A stretch of 64,000 bases of DNA, taken from Cryoendolithus antarcticus. Lineage: Eukaryota; Ascomycota; Dothideomycetes; Cladosporiales; Cladosporiaceae. The DNA lies in assembly GCA_002077065.1 (NCBI GenBank), contig NAJO01000004.1, forward strand, positions 310,001 through 374,000. Reading direction: 5' to 3'. The position numbers and the translations under genes were made by a program. The notes beneath the pieces are model-generated. The model had not been told where the DNA came from. It saw nothing but the letters and a program-made list of their open reading frames with translations, and made no database searches. Positions within the stretch are counted from its first letter, which is position 1, and each line of letters begins with the position of its first letter. This document shows positions 11,701-22,500 of the stretch, one piece after another.

Positions 11701-12063
11701 GGCATCACGCCGGGGTACGCGCTAATCGCTCGGGCTCTGCTAGGACAGGAGAAAGGCGTGCAGTTGCGGGTCTTGGATGCTAACAAAAGCGAGAAGGACA
11801 TTCTCTTGAAAGACGAGCTTGATCAGTTTGAGAAGAATAGTAACGGCGCTTTGCAGGTAACACATGTCTTAAGCCACCCAAGCGACAAGTGGAAAGGGCC
11901 GAAAGGGCACGTCAGTGCGGACCTTATCAAGGACAACCTATTCGCTCCAGAAGAAGGGAGCGCAGTGTTTTTGTGCGGACCACCTGCGATGATACAGAAG
12001 GCTGCGCTGCCCGCGTTGAGAGATTGGGGGTATGAGGAAGACAAGAATGTCTTTGGTTTCTAG
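8788..12063 (+). CDS. niaD: Assimilatory-type nitrate reductase with long N-terminal extension, 1091 aa
   Basis: Reduces nitrate to nitrite with NAD(P)H in the cytosol through FAD, haem and molybdopterin centres. Domain order is complete. The Mo-cofactor domain covers roughly residues 275-560, with the Mo-ligand Cys at about 358 in ACDGNRRKE, and is followed by the dimerisation domain. Cytochrome b5 lies at about 700-780, with its haem His residues in HPGG and in the GIHDGFAY segment. The FAD domain has RSYTPTRP, and the NAD(P) domain has GGSGITP and CGPPAMI, ending FGF. Two features are odd. About 270 charged residues precede the Mo domain where classic fungal NiaD has far fewer, and the 3.3-kb frame has no intron while most niaD genes have several. 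No nitrite reductase or nitrate transporter is adjacent. An in-frame ATG at 8707 gives 27 more residues. It may be a NiaD paralogue rather than the main enzyme. Confidence 0.9.
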   Translation: MPSDVPWNVSIRDHPGSSAEDIHDEPNWTSGHQHRVGYRNDQGRLPGLTHDADEASDVPDLTFPSSGSESEDEQTFDEDARRRFQELKTRANKGDLLNFRDIITNQEDFHLRHPQDRSLGWRYVFEATEDWVKDEQDWPANIKKRKQVEEAKDKNNGDVRAIDRSKESKEKPGPENTGQEENDWKRKQGDNLKHNDAYATGEEKPDGENQTIAEYEKLLERFTPQEIALLKALRHEKDYRYSLQQNDGKRESPQTHNRTTISIDEQDQFTPDNWLPRSGDLIRLTGKHPLNAEARLSKLFDGGLITPNELHYVRNHGAVPRILWEFHELDIEDGRLVLSMDDVKHKFEHVNIAVALACDGNRRKEMNMVRRSKGFDWGSGATGCAYWKGPLLRDVLLAAEVSPGRYTGEGKMRWVNFEGADDPSEGKYATCIPLDYAMDPSNDVLLALYMNDVPLPPDHGYPIRVIIPGYVGGRCVKWLKKIWITDFENQSHYHIWDNRVLPSFITEKDGEFANAMFNHPDTACNEQNLNSVIVKPAHGEQISLAKAKRASTYRIEGYAYDGGGHEVQRVEVSLDDGQTWLYCIRRFPDYPIRHGNKFWTWLHWYVDVSIVHLLQSRSMSVRAWNVFKNTQPERLTWNTTGMMNNCWYIVKPEIKQGKDDEVPYMRFRHPVEPGGGKGGWMKPSVENQIASAKRDAGAPQKQFTRQEIEKHSTENDCWLVIDNKVYDCTSVLSWHPGGKAAILGHAGKVHQETSDEFAGIHDGFAYQKLKECILGVVTEKASNFIKANAEAVAKGKAKDSQTDGDIVLQKHRWVPAKLMDRESLSGDTRKYTFGLPDGAKDLGLGTCQHIQLGFHLKDRMLIRSYTPTRPLLPDPEKNDQGETVTNGASANGEVTKMQDGQGTFELVVKTYFPTSEQPGGAMSNLLDCMPLGEEVEIRGPTGEIVYHGNGLFTISGQDMTFKKISLVLGGSGITPGYALIARALLGQEKGVQLRVLDANKSEKDILLKDELDQFEKNSNGALQVTHVLSHPSDKWKGPKGHVSADLIKDNLFAPEEGSAVFLCGPPAMIQKAALPALRDWGYEEDKNVFGF

Positions 12064-12369
12064 GGAGCAGGAGCGCATGATCTACGGCTAGTACAATTCC
12101 AACTGAGCTCTGGCTCGACTTAGCACCTCAAAGACGCTATTGCTTGCAATGATGGACGGCGCTGTCCGTCCCTGACTCGCTAGGCCATGTGCGTGGCTAT
12201 GATATGCTACAACGCCGTCAGCTAAACTCTTAGCCTCCCAACCTACGGGCAGCTGTAGATACCTCAGCGCCGTCAACACTCTGATGTGGTGATTCATCGC
12301 ATCTTAACTGTGCGACCGAAGCTGCCGGGCATGTAGCGATTTGCGCTTCGTCGATGTTTTATGCGAATC

Positions 12370-13014
12370 TCACCCACCGCCTTCCAGCGTGGCGATTTGC
12401 TTAGCAAGTTGCACCATGAATGGCTGCCCACTTGCCATATGGTTGGCTGTAGTACGGCAACAACGTCAGCGCCTCATCACCAATAACAGACCGCAATGCT
12501 CACGTTTCGAACCCCATGCCGCACCCCTCCCATTGCCACCATTCTCGTCTACCTTATACGCCGCAGGGAAAGTTTTGCTACCACCATTCAAGAAAGCCTT
12601 GACATCTGTTGTGTTGAAGCCATTGGCGGCAACATGGCTCCGCTCCTCCTGTTGCGCGTTCACCGCGCTAGACTCAGGCCGGCCATTGCTAGATGACGCT
12701 CCCCTGTCCCGGCTCTCACTTGGACGTTGTGTCCAGGCGTTATTCGCCTGTTGTGGATTTGTGCGCGGCGGTTGTGTGGGATTGCCTTGCTGGTTGGGCG
12801 AGGCGGTGCCGGAGCGAGTCGTAGGTGTTCGAGATGTGCGGGCAGTCTGCCACACGCTACAGGCATTAATCAGTACACTAATGGAACGCTCGAGCGGATG
12901 AGAATAGTATACTTCTGCTGGTTTAACATCGTGTTGATATAACTCGGGTCGCACCAACGGTTTCACGCGATGAAGTTGAGCTCGAAGTGCCGAGGCGAAC
13001 GTTGAAACGTTCGA
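12370..13014 (-). CDS. Small conserved fungal protein, spliced, start codon not found (~173 aa)
   Basis: Three segments on the minus strand, 12913-13014, 12504-12846 and 12370-12446, join into one frame. Intron 12847-12912 is 66 nt (GTATAC...GGCAG) and 12447-12503 is 57 nt (GTGAGC, GCTGACG branch, CTACAG). The protein is Asn/Gln/Pro/Ser-rich in the middle, then has a helix-like NGFNTTDVKAFLNG segment, AAWGSK, and, only after splicing, PNHMASGQPF and the C-terminal QLAKQIATLEGGG. This layout resembles a small uncharacterised family of filamentous ascomycetes as I remember it. Function is unknown. The expected N-terminus (SNVSTFASALRAQL) is present, but the frame is closed by TGA at 13015-13017 with no ATG between. 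Either a short upstream exon carries the ATG, or the start codon has been lost and the gene is decaying. Confidence 0.6.
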
Positions 13015-13017
13015 TCA

Positions 13018-16002
13018 GCGACAAGGGTGTGTTTTTGGAGCTACGGTTTCGTGATATCTGTCTTATGCACATGCACTTTTCCTCTGGGACCTAAATCCAG
13101 TAGAGTAGTTGGAAGATTCCACAACAGGATCAATTGAGAAGCTACCTCTGCCGTCTCACTTCCGGTCGTGACATCTAGGTCTTCAACGAGAGGCGATCGT
13201 ATGCTTCTTGAGACTCTGGCACGGATGGTGTGCCAATCGCCGTGACCGATTCCGGTGTTAGATCGCATTGCATCTGGATTCATTTGAGCATCTGTCGACT
13301 CACCTGTTGCAGCAGATGTACGAGACGTCGTCGCGGCAAGGCGATGTCCTGCATCTGATCGAAGAGATCCAAGCCTCAAGCGCGCGGCCGGCATCGTAGA
13401 GCGACATACTCACGCAGCCAAATCGACGGTGTATGAGCTGTTTCTCGAACACAGACCTTGGAATGCTGATAGGACGGCCAGTGCAACAGGTGAGATCTTT
13501 TCAGTGGAAGTTATCTTCAGTATTTTACCCTCTGCGCACATGTTCCCTCTGCCTTCGGCCTCGGGCAAGACGCCGAATGGCCTGTTGTACGCTGCGGCTC
13601 CGCACAAGCATCGAAGGATTCCAATGCAACACTTCTCGGAACGAAAGTGCATGCGCTATTGGCATGGCAAATCGGGACTGTACATGACTGATGAGTCGCG
13701 TGCTACTTCGGTACTGGCCATACCCTGATTCCTGAGCGAGGGGCAGCTTCAGGGTACAACGTGGCGCGAGTGGAGATGACCCAGAGAGTTCGCCAACGGT
13801 TGTTGATGTGCAGTCGGTGGCGTGACCGGCCATGAAACACCTCTCAGCAAGCTGATGTTTGCGACGGGACGGCGAGATTCCTCCTGCTCTGTGACTCTAA
13901 AAGGGCGCTCTGGAGAGGCCAGAAACTGCAGCCTTGATCTCGCTTTCCGCCAGATCGGAACAGGAATAGTAGGAACGACTTCGGTCACTCTCACCGGCCG
14001 CAGGCCAAGATGCTATGGTGCCGCCAGGCGGATTGCAGTCTTGTCAGCCACTTACCTCAGGATAAGGTTACTAGTATGGATCTAGGCTTCGCTTTCGTTA
14101 CTGCCGAAACCCATTGGGAAAATGCTTCTGCATTGTGGCTTGAATGATCAGCAAGCGCTATCGCTTGCTAGTACGGTAACGGTCGGACTGCAACAAAAGG
14201 AATGCGTCTCGGGGAAATGAGAACTGCACATGCTATCGAGGACTCGCATGACTATCGTGCCCATTCACATGTACCTTCGCCAGTGCCGTGATACCTGATT
14301 GGCACTGCGGCAGAACGATCGCATAGACTTTCGCTAGACTGGCGGTTTGACGCCATTGCTTCAACGTGCGGCTTGCCCTGCGTTGGATCTACAATACATA
14401 TCAGAAGTACAGCGCCGCTTCGCATGCGTGCTCGTGCTGGGGACGTCAAGAGCGTGAGAATACGGCCAATGCGTGAAGTAGCCTTCGCTGACCAGAACAT
14501 CTCGCTCGCATTCGACGCAGGCACCTGTAAATTGTGCCGTGAAGGTGAGGATGCACAGAAGTGGAAACAGAGCTCGGGCCCGGAACGTTTGGGCTCGGCA
14601 AAGAACCGGGGACCCGGAAAGGAATAAACGTTCGGTCGTACCTGACGATCCTTGGCATCAACTCCACCTCATCCCGCGTTCAGGAACACGAATCAATCAC
14701 CTCCTCACTAACGGCATCGCCAAAGCTTACCCTATGCCGTTCTCACTGGGATCGCAACTGCCTCCGGTATGCCCTATTCCATGATGGGTCCACCGTAAGG
14801 AAACGAACGTGTGCCAGTCAATTGACCTGCAAGTGGAAGCAGCGAATAGCCATGCTCTGATATTGGTCCAACATTGGGCCTCTACGACCGGCATGTGAGC
14901 ATCGAGCGTCGTCAAGATCCTAAAACCTCGTGTGGCTTCGTCAAAGCTTCGACGACTCGCGTACGATTGCAGAGAGGAAGAAGGTCGAAGCGCCAATATT
15001 CCGAAACTCTTCTGCCACACCAGCGCATCAGGCGCCGTTGGTGACTCCACTTCGCCAACGTCCCTTCCATGTTCCGCAGTGCATTGCGTGCGAGGCCCAC
15101 TAACCCTTGCTGAATGCTTTCGGAGAGACGACGAGGTCATCAAATAGAGCGCCGACTGGTACATGTGCTCTCAGTCTGGATGTTGAGCTTTCATGAGACC
15201 GAGCACTGTGCACTGCACATAGCGATGCTACAAGTTCGATAGTCGACTCTCATGTAGACCCGGATCGCGTTCGATCGGCATCACCACGCCAGGAATATTT
15301 GAAGCACCATTTGTCGCAAGAGATGGCCTCGACTGATCAGATGCTCGGATTGGACGGGACCAACCTTAGCCTTACATTTGATCCACCTGCGGGCTACTAG
15401 TCTGCTGCATCGCAGACCCCTATAGAGCGGCTCCCTTGCCCATAGCACCGAAGGCATTCGCCACCGACCGCAGCGATCTGGGGATGCCGGGCCCAAGTTG
15501 CGATCCGAGACCGACCTCTCCCTCTCGTGAGGTTGCTACTTAGGACGTGATCGTCCCCTGGCTACTCGACCTGTACACGTAACTCCTGTCGCAAGATGGC
15601 CGTGCTTCGGGGTCTCCACCACCATGCAGCCCCAAGACGGCGGTCGCTCGCGGTCGATCCACAGACACGCGATACCCTGGTGTCAACAGCCGTCAATGCT
15701 ATGCACGTTATTCGCCGAGACGCTCGACCATCCGCTTTCGGGACGCATCTGTTTGTCGCAGGTCAACGAAAGTCTGTTTTTGGTAAAGATGCACACGTAG
15801 GGATAGACGTTTGACGATGGAGGGTACGGTTGCATGCCCACCCGCTCGCTTCTTGCAAACTCTATCTTTTTCTCCGTGGTATATGGAGGTTCGAATTGCC
15901 TCGTCGTAAGGGTCTTTGTATCTGATCTCTTCTCCAATCGTGGTCAAACTGAAGCGTAGCTTCCATTCATTCATCATTCCAACTCGAATATATCCGCACC
16001 CC
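13018..16002. other. 3-kb stretch without a supported gene
   Basis: Many short frames on both strands (up to about 150 codons), none with domains, consistent splice signals or protein-like composition. No tandem repeats, terminal inverted repeats or transposase motifs were recognised. The last few hundred bases presumably contain the P450 promoter. Confidence 0.45.
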
Positions 16003-18139
16003 ATGGCGTTTCTGTCCCTTCTGCTGGTCGCCACAGTGGTCGCAGTTGCGGCACTCATACAGTATGTCGAGAGGACCAAGAAGCAGCGATTACCTGAGGG
16101 TGTAACGAGGCTGCCGGGTCCGAAAGGTGTGCGACCCGATGTGAAACCCTTGCATTCAATCCTAATCATTCTCAGGCCTTCCGATCATAGGCAGCGTGCA
16201 TCAGGTCCCCGGGAAGAACAGTTGGATGGCATTCCACAACTGGGGCTTGGAGTATGGCCCGATTTACCAAGTAAACCTTGCTGGGCACAACCACGTCTGG
16301 ATCAGTCGAGATCGCATCGCACAAGACTTGCTCACTAAGCGGAGCGCCAACTACTCTGAGCGACCATTCATCCCTGCACTGGAGCAAGACAACCGGACGA
16401 GTGGCCAATACTTGCCGCTCATGTCCCGAAACGAGCTCTGGACTCGCCAGCGGAAGATGGGTAAGCAGATCATGGACACTTCCGCGAGGAACGGCTTTTA
16501 CGCATATCCCGAGCTCGAGTCTGTCCGATTGCTCTTCGAGCTGATGTCTGAACCTGAACGTTACAACCACGCTCTAGAATCTTTCATTGCTCGCGTCACA
16601 AGTCGACTGGCTTGGGGGACCTCGACTGCTGCTGACGAGCTCAAACAGCGGGCTCGTGAGCTGCTAGTTGGTGTCTCACCCACTGGCGCGCTCGGCAACA
16701 AGCTCCCCGTGCTCATGTCTCTGCCGGAGAAGTGGTCAGCACCTAAGGCATGGGAAGCGCGGCGATCGAGAACCGAGAAAAAGTTCTTCCAGACAATGCA
16801 AGCAGAAGTCCATGAGCAACACTCGGCGCCCAAAGCTGGGAGTGCACGCGCACCTAGACAATCGTGGACAAGCATGTTCCTCGACAACAAGGACAAGTGG
16901 GGCTTCCCAACCGACCTTGAAGGCGCATATGCCGTAGGAATGCATGGCATTGCCGGAGCCTTGACAATCGCAGCACCTATGCAGAGCTTCTGCCTTGCCA
17001 ACACCCACTACCCGCAATATCAGCATCTGCTGCACGAGGAAATCGACCGCGTCTGTGGCGTTCGCATGCCGAGATTCAGCGATATGCCCGATATGCCCGT
17101 CCTGCGAGCCTTCATCCGCGAGACGCTGCGATGGCGACCTCCCGTAAGTTAGCTGTCGCATGGCCACCAGATCCTGGACTGACATGGTTTGTAGGTACCG
17201 ACCGGCATCCCTCACGCTTCAGTCAAAGACGACATCTACGACGGCCACTTCATTCCCGCCGGCTCAATCATGCATCCTCTCGAGTGGTCCATCTCCCGCG
17301 ATCCAGAAGTCTTCACCAATCCAGACGCCTGGAACCCAACGCGATGGCTCAAGCCAGAATTTCCCACATATCAAGAGCCTCTTACACAGTTCCCCACGAT
17401 CACCTCGTACAGCCAATTTGGCTACGGGCGCCGCATTTGCCAAGGTATGGGCGTCACGGAGGCAGACCTCTTCGTCGGCATCGGGTGCATGGCGTGGATG
17501 TTCTCCTGGCATGCTGTGCCTGAGACAGGCGCTGCGACTCCGGAGGTGGCGCAAGTCGAGCCACTAGATCTCCAGCGGAGAGACGAATCGAAGGTCCTGC
17601 TGCCGGACCACGTGCGTGGACGTACCACCGGTCTACAGACACCACCTGCGGAGAGCGAGATCTCAATGCAGCTTGGCGATATTAGCAACCGCTCGCGCCA
17701 AGGCTCGAGCGACTCTGCCATCTGCATGCCTCGCACTGCCGCGAAGGAAGTCGAGTCCAGCCTCACACCACCACCCTCGCCTCAATTACAGGCTCAGACC
17801 GTTGCAGAGGCGCCAACCATGTCGCTGCTCTCCGAGATCCGCAGCAGGGTTACTTCGGCTTTCACGATGATCACATCCAGCAGCGAGCACAAGCTTGTCT
17901 CACCAGCCAAAGCGACACCGCCGGCCGCAGATCCGACGATGGACTTCACCACCCTCCTCATCGCCAAGCCCAATCCCTTCAAGTTCGAACTTCGCATTCG
18001 CGATCAGGCCAAGGCCGATGATGTCGCGCGGCAATGGATGGATCTGAAGATGCAGGGTGAGTTCGAGGACTCGAGAGTGTTCTGGAAGGATGGTAATCGA
18101 GGGGATCGGGAGTTTGGGTGGGGCGAGGTGAAGAATTGA
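16003..18139 (+). CDS. Cytochrome P450 with low-complexity insertion near C-terminus, 678 aa
   Basis: Membrane-bound haem monooxygenase of the microsomal type; substrate unknown. Exons are 16003-16126, 16176-17143 and 17195-18139, with introns of 49 and 51 nt. The N-terminus is a hydrophobic anchor (about residues 2-20) followed by a Pro-rich hinge (RLPGPKG), which splicing joins to LPIIGSVHQV. The I-helix reads GIAGALT, lacking the usual acidic residue. The K-helix ExxR is in IRETLRW and the haem loop is FGYGRRICQG, all in order. After the L-helix (about residue 510) come roughly 140 Ser/Thr/Pro-rich residues before the protein resumes with TTLLIAKPNPFKFELRIRD and a short basic tail, the typical end of this fungal P450 group. 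That makes it much longer than the usual ~500-540 aa. No reductase, polyketide synthase or NRPS is nearby. Confidence 0.9.
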
Positions 18140-18436
18140 GGTAGTCGGTCATGCGAATAGGCTTGCGGATGCTGTCTTGGAGTTTGTTGCGTACATAGCG
18201 ATATCTGAGATGTTCTCCCATAGTGTAATGACGGTGGTTGATCTATTGCTCTGTTAAGTATGCGTCCAAACCTGTCAGCAAGATGCTAGCGAAAGATTAT
18301 TCGTAACGCCAAAGCGACGTCCAACATTTCCTCTGTACAATGTATAGGTCTCGTACCAACACGCTCTATGGGTATCCAAAATGCACATACTCCGCGTCCA
18401 GGTGTTCCAAGTTTGCCTGTTTCTTCTTGCGATCGC

Positions 18437-19585
18437 TCATCCGCCTGCTTCCACAGTCACAACCAGACTCTCTCTCAGCGCCGCGCAAGTCTCCTCGAAT
18501 CCGCTTAGGACATCATCACACTCGCTCTTGCACCACTTCGCTGCGAATTTCTCGTGCCATCCGGAGTCCACAAGCTTTTCCTGTGCAGCCTCGGCATTCT
18601 CGCGCTCGCGACGCATATCCTCCACCACCGCTTGTGAGGATCTCAAATGCCGGGCTGCTAGGTTCGTACATTGTCGTCCCATCTGCAGAGTATCGGTGAT
18701 CTGGGCGAGGGTACTGATCGTACTCGTTGTTTCCCTGTCAAGCTTTTGTAGGCCAGTGTGAGCTCCTGAATCCGGATATGGGAGTGATGTGAGGAGCGTG
18801 TCGACTAAAGGCGTGGCTTCCTCGAGTGCGTCGAAGTCGAGGGAGTTGGCGTACAGAAAGGGCGAGTAGAGAGAAGTACTTAAGAGCTGCAAGGTGCGCG
18901 TCTCTTTCGTTAGATGCGAAGCTATGCTGTTGGCACTCGTGTTCATTCTTTGTATGAGTGATTCGAGAGTGCTCTGGTTGCCAAGGTTCTGAAGGTGACC
19001 GACCACACGCGGGATGAGAGGATCTTCTGTCGCGGCTCCGTACTGTGCCATGCGGTGTACAGCTGCAAGACTGTCTTCAAGCTCTGGCGTGAATCGCTCC
19101 TCGACGTCATCCTTTCCAGCAGAATCAGGAGGTTTCTCGTGTTTGCTGAACGGTTTGCTGAAATTCCGCGATTGCGGCGTCCGTTTCTGGGGATACGACA
19201 CATCGATCCCTGAATCTCTGGTACCGTCTGCCGAGTCATCCTTAGACGGGGTAGGCAGTAAATTCTCGGCGCCATCCTCTTCCACCTCTGCATCATCGTA
19301 CTCCTCGTCCTCATCGTCCAGCATATCTAGCTCATCAGCCAGGGTTCCCATGCCATTCCCGTTTGACTCAGCAAAATCGTCCGCCTGCTGGTGCGAGGCA
19401 TTGGAATAGATGGAAGCGCACGAATATCTATGCTTCGAGCGAGTGCTGACTGGACTGCTTCGGTCGTGATTGGAGGAAAAGCTGGATGTGCGCCGGCTTA
19501 AATGCTGGCGGTATGAGCTTGGTGGTGAAGTCATGATTGGACTCATATAGTCGCGAATAGGCGTCAAGGGTGGCGAAGAAGTCAT
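18437..19585 (-). CDS. Uncharacterised acidic, coiled-coil fungal protein, 382 aa
   Basis: A single uninterrupted frame. The first ~180 residues are Ser/Pro-rich and then strongly acidic (a Glu/Asp run around residues 85-105), which looks disordered. The second half is helical and heptad-like, beginning near FTPELEDSLAAVHRM, with a conserved-looking C-terminal block rich in Trp/Cys/Glu (SGWHEKFAAKWCKSECDDVL). No catalytic motif, signal peptide or membrane segment is visible. The shape, a disordered acidic head and a helical C-terminus, is common in fungal cytoskeletal or kinetochore-associated proteins, but I do not recognise the family and assign no function. Its 3' end faces the P450 3' end 297 bp away, a convergent pair. 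Confidence 0.75.
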   Translation of the reverse strand: MTSSPPLTPIRDYMSPIMTSPPSSYRQHLSRRTSSFSSNHDRSSPVSTRSKHRYSCASIYSNASHQQADDFAESNGNGMGTLADELDMLDDEDEEYDDAEVEEDGAENLLPTPSKDDSADGTRDSGIDVSYPQKRTPQSRNFSKPFSKHEKPPDSAGKDDVEERFTPELEDSLAAVHRMAQYGAATEDPLIPRVVGHLQNLGNQSTLESLIQRMNTSANSIASHLTKETRTLQLLSTSLYSPFLYANSLDFDALEEATPLVDTLLTSLPYPDSGAHTGLQKLDRETTSTISTLAQITDTLQMGRQCTNLAARHLRSSQAVVEDMRRERENAEAAQEKLVDSGWHEKFAAKWCKSECDDVLSGFEETCAALRESLVVTVEAGG

Positions 19586-22500
19586 TGTGGATTAGTCGAA
19601 GTCGTGTTGATATTGATCCGGTTGCTGCGACCCGAGACTTGTCTCTGGAGGCTGTCTCAGATGGCGCATTCCATGTCTCTCATATAGTCGATACAGAGGA
19701 TCTGTCTCCAGTGATCTGCAGTGCATCAATGGGCCACCAGGGCGTTGGTTGTACCGCGATGGAGACGTTATCAAGAGGTAGATTATACCAGATGCAGGTG
19801 AGTGTGTTGTGGTGACGGCACACATCGAGACCAGGTAGAACCGCAATGGACATATAAGGTTCGGCACGGAACGTTCGATCCGTGTGTCGATCATTCAGGT
19901 GTACATACCTGACATTGAATGCATCGGGAAGCCATCTTTCACTACTCGCTACTATCTGACCAAGTGGAAGGATGGCTTGAAAGAGAGGGAAAGGCCAGGC
20001 GGAGTATCGACGAGTGCTTTGACCGTGCTGCAAGACCGATTGCTTGCTCAATGTGGCACTGGAGCCGATTGCTCATTGACCCCCATGGGTCCTCGTCTCA
20101 CACGTCTTCGTGGCATGATCTGCCATGCTTGCTAGATGGACACATGTGTGGTCGACCGTGGCTAACCAGCTCCGGAGGCATTGCGTACCACGTCGCTGAA
20201 GTGCTCGGTTTCGTGTACCTCCATGTACTAACCTGGATTCCTAATACGGTCCTGCTGTCAGACTCGGCCCCTCGGACACTCCGCCGTTCTTGGCAATATT
20301 GGAAATCAAGGCTGAGGTGAACGGGATGCGCTGGCGAACTTTCTGCGCCGCAACGCCACAGTTCGCAGAACGGTCCGTCGAGTGGCGCGCCTCCAACCGC
20401 GACTCCAAGACGCGAGCACGCGACATTAGCAGCCGTCATGTCTTGGAGCTTGGATCATCCAAATGGGGTAAGCAATATGTTGATGAAGTGGACATGAACA
20501 TACATGCTCGCGTGAAGTGCCGTGAAGGTCGATCTGAACGCGCGAAGACGTGTCTGCGACTAGTTAGGATTATATAAGACTCAAATGTCCAACGTGTCAA
20601 GCGGGAAGATGATCATCTTGCGAGTACGGAAGACGGCAAGCACGTCGAAAGATGAGTGCAATGAGAGTTTCGGATACCGCAAGTGGGCTTGCATAGCGTT
20701 CGTGAGGGGAGGAGGGCGGCGTCAGATAGATCAGGCCACCAAGGTCACCGTTTGATACGACGTGCATGGAATCACAAAGCTCGAAGGATCACATACTTAC
20801 ATAGTGATCAGCTTGGGCAATCTGTCAAACTTCGAGGAGTTCTTCGGGGTCTGCTAGTGAGATGTGAATCAAGTCATTGGAAGCGGTCGGAGATATCTCC
20901 TGATGCCTTCCAACGGCCGTCAAGGCTTGCCGGAAGTCTGCCATGGTCTTTCCAGGAACGTATGGCTGCCATAGACATAGAGGATCGGAAGGGTAGAGGA
21001 GGAATGGTGAAAGTCCTTGATGTGCTCCAGCGTCTCTCTCCCGTTTGATGCTCGAGTCGTGGCTTGACAAATTGTTTCCTCAAGACATCGGCTCAACGTC
21101 ATCCGGAGCACACGACTCCTGGATGTTCTCCCAAATGGTAGTACGCGTAGAGTGCTTCACCGGCTGCGGCTGTCGTAGTCGCGTTTCGGCAGCTTGACGA
21201 GACAAGCCAAATGTGCTTTGTCGCGACACAGACCTCAACATGCCCACAGTCCCTCAGCGGGCAGCAACGGAGTGATCCAATACAGGCGGTGGCAGGGAGG
21301 AAGAGCTGTCATCAGCGGAGTCAAGGACGCACACGACCATCTATATAGCATTGCCGATGCAACGAAGTGGACTGCTCGCGCAAGGAGGTGCGGCGTCAGC
21401 ACGGCTGTTATGTCACAATGTAGAAATTGCTGCAAGCGGCTCCATCTCGAAGTGGGCTCTGTCAGTGCTCTGTGTTCCGCCAGATGAAGGATCTGACATT
21501 TCGATGTCAATGGACATGGTTATTACCTGGCTCCGTGTCACTCAGCGGCGCGCTGCTGTGACTAGCTGCACAGACGGTGAGCGTCTCCAGTCCAGGCTCG
21601 ACCGACATATGAGCGTTGAGCAAACATAGCCTTCTGCGACACTGCAGCTGCAACAGAAACTGGTACGCAACGATCCACAGAGATTAGTCTCGGTGTCGAA
21701 TGTGATACAAAGCAGATATCCGTGTGCTCATACGTGCACTCGAGTGAAAGCAGCCCCAGCGCCTATCAGTACGGCCAGACGGCACTGCGGCTGTGAACAT
21801 TAATGAGACGCCACGAGGGCAGAGCGTCATGTAGCGCTGCAAAGCAAAGCGTATGCAAAACGCGTGTCTAGCGCGTTTGTGGCTTGGAGAAGGAAGTACG
21901 GCTTCCCGGGTCTGGGAAAAGACTATGCTGCGTAGCGAGCTTGTCCTATGCAGCTTCGCAAGGATCAGGTACTGCGACAGAGTGGATTGACTGGCAGATA
22001 CAAGTTTATACGTGCGTCTGTGGCAGCTTAGCTGCATGGCCGAGGGACGCGGATGATTCGATAGGAGGCTCCGGCTTGACCTCGAACATGGAATTTGCAG
22101 CTCAGGTCGTGGCATTGAGGCGTGCAGTTGCTGGCACACACCCGTAGTATATGTGTTTGAGAGGCACTCTCGTGTAAGAGTGCGTTGGTCGAAATCGTGG
22201 GGCTGCCGTCTGTGCTATATGTGGGCAATGTTACAGCTCATTTCGGCGGGTGGGCAAGCGCACGCCATCAATCTTCATGGGGAGACGCTGCGCGCGATCT
22301 GCAGGAGAAGCTTGCCGTACCGCAGCTGACACGCGAAGCCATGGTGCTACTCCAACAAGTGGCCGGCGAAAGGCACAGCAGCGGGAGTGAGGGATCATTG
22401 GCATTAACAAAGTGCCCGCCAGCAGGGACATGGGTGGTGGCTTTTAGCGGCAAGCTAAAGCGGCGTCCACAACTGCCCAGGCCAATACCGTTCCTCGCCC
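19586..22500. other. Gene-free interval upstream of cyclin leader
   Basis: About 2.9 kb with only short frames (up to about 170 codons, on both strands). Nothing resembling a domain, RNA gene or transposon was recognised. Together with the following leader it forms the longest gene-free block in the window. Confidence 0.4.

Noticed and set aside
12341..12901. A 186-codon plus-strand frame
   Set aside because: Antisense to the spliced small gene, whose splice signals and protein ends are convincing.
12466..12966. The continuous 166-codon minus-strand reading as the gene model
   Set aside because: It reads through two introns and misses the conserved C-terminus; it also relies on a GTG start.
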